DNA of 6,917 nucleotides from assembly GCA_018609665.1 (NCBI GenBank), contig JAHENN010000292.1, forward strand, positions 1 through 6,917, in the 5' to 3' direction. The position numbers and the translations under genes are program-made. Below the pieces are notes generated by a model that made no database searches, was not told the origin of the DNA, and was given only the letters and a program-made list of their open reading frames with translations. Source of the stretch: Haloarculaceae archaeon. GTDB taxonomy: Archaea > Halobacteriota > Halobacteria > Halobacteriales > Haloarculaceae. Below, piece by piece: positions 5,677 to 6,917 of this stretch (its first letter is position 1; every line of letters begins with the position of its first letter).

Positions 5677-5925
5677 ATGGCGAGCGACGAGGAAATCGCG
5701 CGTCAGGTCCGCCGGCGGGAGGAGGAGGAGGGGCTGCTCGGCGACTCCGGAGGCCGCGACGAGCTGGCGGAGTACAAGCAGGTGGCCGGAGAGATACACG
5801 ACGAGCTCGCGCGCCGGATCCGCGAGACCGAGCGCGACGCCGCGAGCACGGACGACCTCGCGGCGGTCGTCGAACGGCTCGACGCCCTCGAGGCGCGGCT
5901 CGACGACCTCGAGGAGCGGCTGTAA
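5677..5925 (+). CDS. Small acidic coiled-coil protein, function unknown
   Basis: 82 aa, no recognised family. It is very rich in Glu, Asp and Arg, with no Cys, no signal peptide and no membrane segment, so it is probably cytoplasmic. The N-terminal third (EEIARQVRRREEEEGLL, 5-21) is charged and helical. A middle segment with KQVAGEIHDELARRIRET follows. Residues 61-82 form a regular leucine heptad: L61, V64, L68, L71, L75, L78 and L82 alternate by three and four residues up to the last residue, which predicts a parallel coiled-coil dimer or a docking helix. The ATG is supported by the TATA box 26 bases upstream. Codon use and acidity match the neighbours, so it looks native. It is divergent from the hydrolase gene across a half-site cluster and stands alone, with 242 bp before the next gene. 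It could be a structural or adaptor protein, but the sequence does not say which. Confidence 0.8.
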   Translation: MASDEEIARQVRRREEEEGLLGDSGGRDELAEYKQVAGEIHDELARRIRETERDAASTDDLAAVVERLDALEARLDDLEERL

Positions 5926-5951
5926 CGGCTTCCCGGCCGAGTGCCGCTCGA

Positions 5952-5967
5952 CGTCCCTCCGGGGACG
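5952..5967 (+). terminator. Short hairpin with UCCG tetraloop, possible transcript 3' end
   Basis: CGTCCC (5952-5957) pairs with GGGACG (5962-5967) around TCCG, closed by a C-G pair. In RNA this is the very stable C(UNCG)G tetraloop. It starts 27 bases after the stop codon of the coiled-coil gene, so it could stabilise or define that mRNA's 3' end. No T-tract follows, and archaeal termination relies mainly on T-tracts, so a terminator role is doubtful. Confidence 0.3.
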
Positions 5968-6097
5968 AACGTACCCCCGTGGCCGCCCTCCCGCGTTCTC
6001 CTGCGTCGCCAGCGACGGGTCCGGCGAGCCGCACCGCCACGTCCGACGTCGCACGCGGCGTCACGGGCCGCCGACCGGCCGCGACCGGCGGCGGAGT

Positions 6098-6115
6098 GTA
6101 ACTTGAAGTAGTTAC
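6098..6115. promoter_or_regulatory. Inverted repeat upstream of tupA, candidate operator
   Basis: GTAACT (6098-6103) and AGTTAC (6110-6115) are perfect inverted arms separated by six bases; the inner ACTTGAAGT is itself nearly palindromic. The arms are AT-rich in a GC-rich surrounding, which makes chance less likely. The site lies about 16 bases before the TATA-like box and 52 bases before the tupA ATG. Oxyanion uptake genes are often controlled by metal-sensing regulators such as ModE, but the site does not obviously match a ModE operator that I know. Confidence 0.45.
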
Positions 6116-6131
6116 GACTCCAGGGCAGAAG

Positions 6132-6137
6132 CTAAGT
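6132..6137 (+). promoter_or_regulatory. Weak TATA-like box of tupA
   Basis: CTAAGT, centred about 33 bases before the ATG at 6168, would place the transcript start near 6161 with a leader of about seven bases. The match to the haloarchaeal TATA consensus is poor, so the assignment rests mainly on spacing. Confidence 0.3.
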
Positions 6138-6167
6138 GCGTAGCCGGTAAGCGTTGTATCATCGACA

Positions 6168-6917
6168 ATGCAACGCCGGACGTTCGTCGCGACGGTCGCG
6201 GCCGGGGCGGCGTCGCTGGCCGGGTGCACGCGGGGCGACGACGGCGGGGCACCGGGCGTCGCCGGCGAGACGCTGACGCTGGCCACGACGACGAGCACCG
6301 TCGACACGGGGCTGCTCGACGCCATCCACCCGGGGTTCGAGGACCGGTACGGCGTGACCGTCGACGCGGTGCCGCGGGGGACGGGTGCGGCTCTCGAGAC
6401 GGCCCGGAACGGTGACGCCGACGTCGTGCTGGTCCACGCCCGGGGCCTCGAGGACGAGTTCCTGCGGGACGGCCACGGGGTCAACCGCCGGGACCTCATG
6501 TTCAACGACTTCGTGGTCGTCGGGCCGGCCGACGACCCCGCCGGGGTCCGGGAGACGACGTCGGCGACGGCGGCGTTCACCGCCATCGCCGACGCCGCGG
6601 CGCCGTTCGTCTCCCGCGGCGACGACTCCGGCACGCACCGGAAGGAGTTGGCCCTCTGGTCGGCCGCCGACGCCGACCCCGGCGGCGACTGGTACCGGGA
6701 GGTCGGGACCGGGATGGGCGAGGCGCTGAACGTCGCGGCACAGCAGGGCGCCTACACCCTCTCGGACCACGGGACGTTCCTCGCCCGGCGCACGGAGACC
6801 AACCTCGTCGTGCTGCTGGAGGGGCCCATCGGAGGCGGGCCGGCGGCGCTGGCGAACCCCTACGGCATCATGGCCGTCAACCCCGGCGTCCACGAGCGGG
6901 TCGACTACGACCTCGCG
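6168..6917 (+). CDS. tupA: TupA-like tungstate/molybdate ABC transporter binding lipoprotein (runs off right edge)
   Basis: Extracytoplasmic binding protein that captures tungstate (or molybdate) and delivers it to an ABC permease. 250 codons are present and no stop is reached. The N-terminus is a Tat lipoprotein signal: RRTFV at 3-7, an Ala-rich hydrophobic stretch and the lipobox LAGC with C20, followed by a short acidic Gly/Asp linker. This is the usual export route for haloarchaeal binding proteins. The mature part carries TupA-family signatures: LATTTSTVDTGLL (38-50), GDADVVLVHA, GVNRRDLMFNDFVVVGP, SRGDDSGTHRKELALW (149-164), then GMGEALNVAAQQGAYTLSD and NPYGIMAVNP near the end. TTTS and the SRGDDSGTH segment are expected to line the anion site. 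The ATG at 6168 is fixed by the complete Tat signal. Tungstate is preferred over molybdate by family resemblance only; phosphate binding (PstS) is less likely. TupB and TupC are expected downstream, outside the window. Confidence 0.88.
   Translation, partial: MQRRTFVATVAAGAASLAGCTRGDDGGAPGVAGETLTLATTTSTVDTGLLDAIHPGFEDRYGVTVDAVPRGTGAALETARNGDADVVLVHARGLEDEFLRDGHGVNRRDLMFNDFVVVGPADDPAGVRETTSATAAFTAIADAAAPFVSRGDDSGTHRKELALWSAADADPGGDWYREVGTGMGEALNVAAQQGAYTLSDHGTFLARRTETNLVVLLEGPIGGGPAALANPYGIMAVNPGVHERVDYDLA

Larger units (their letters stand above)
5926..6167. other. Intergenic region upstream of tupA
   Basis: A 242-bp stretch between the coiled-coil gene and tupA. It contains a short UNCG-type hairpin (5952-5967), a weaker hairpin (6004-6017, cgtcg/cgacg with a CCAG loop), an inverted repeat at 6098-6115 and a weak TATA-like box at 6132-6137. 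The last 80 bases are clearly more AT-rich than the rest, as expected of a promoter. I see no convincing small gene or RNA gene in it. Confidence 0.6.

Noticed and set aside
6004..6017. Hairpin cgtcg-CCAG-cgacg
   Set aside because: A five-base stem of this composition is expected by chance here, and it has no clear position relative to a gene end.
5632..6054. 140-codon minus-strand frame opposite the coiled-coil gene
   Set aside because: Mostly antisense to a gene with a well-placed promoter and a regular heptad pattern; no motif of its own.
5582..6634. Upstream extension of the hydrolase frame to a 588-aa protein starting at 6634
   Set aside because: The extension passes antisense through tupA and the coiled-coil gene and is low-complexity; a normal MBL first strand begins right after the ATG at 5581.
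6159..6893. 244-codon minus-strand frame opposite tupA
   Set aside because: Antisense shadow of a gene with a complete Tat lipoprotein signal and TupA motifs.
1..6917. CRISPR arrays, tRNA or rRNA genes, insertion sequences, attachment sites
   Set aside because: No regularly spaced repeats, cloverleaf-like segments, transposase motifs or terminal inverted repeats with target duplications were seen by eye.

Overview
The window looks like chromosomal DNA of an extremely halophilic archaeon (class Halobacteria). The evidence is very high G+C, GC-ending codons, strongly acidic proteins rich in Asp, Glu and Ala, AT-rich TATA-like boxes about 26 bases before start codons (the leaderless-mRNA layout), a Tat-type lipoprotein signal, and both a bacterial-type gyrase gene and archaeal topoisomerase VI genes. 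The genus cannot be named from this alone.

Left part (1-4573): the type II topoisomerase locus. gyrB runs leftward and leaves the window after 283 codons. From a shared 211-bp divergent intergenic region, top6B and top6A run rightward, separated by 1 bp, as an operon for the two subunits of DNA topoisomerase VI. Gyrase introduces negative supercoils and Topo VI relaxes and decatenates, so this short region probably helps set DNA topology. The haloarchaeal Top6B is unusually long (798 aa) because about 190-200 residues are inserted in its H2TH region. That insert carries an internal duplication.

Middle part (4574-5925): three small, probably monocistronic genes. The first is an 85-aa protein with a Cys motif at the N-terminus and a membrane segment at the C-terminus. 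It ends inside the 3' end of a convergent 237-aa metallo-beta-lactamase-fold hydrolase (33-bp tail-to-tail overlap). The third gene, divergent from the hydrolase, encodes an 82-aa acidic protein ending in a regular leucine heptad coiled coil. The 95-bp divergent spacer holds a cluster of GCGGTT half-sites, including a perfect 12-bp palindrome just before a TATA box.

Right part (5926-6917): a 242-bp intergenic region with a small UNCG-type hairpin and an inverted repeat GTAACT-N6-AGTTAC, followed by the start of a Tat-exported lipoprotein of the TupA family (tungstate/molybdate ABC transporter binding protein), which runs off the right edge. Permease and ATPase genes probably follow outside the window.

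I see no mobile element, CRISPR array, tRNA or rRNA. Most of the window is ordinary, conserved haloarchaeal sequence. The least explained parts are the Top6B insert, the two small uncharacterised proteins, the atypical metal motif of the hydrolase and the palindromes next to promoters. I found no convincing new multi-gene system.
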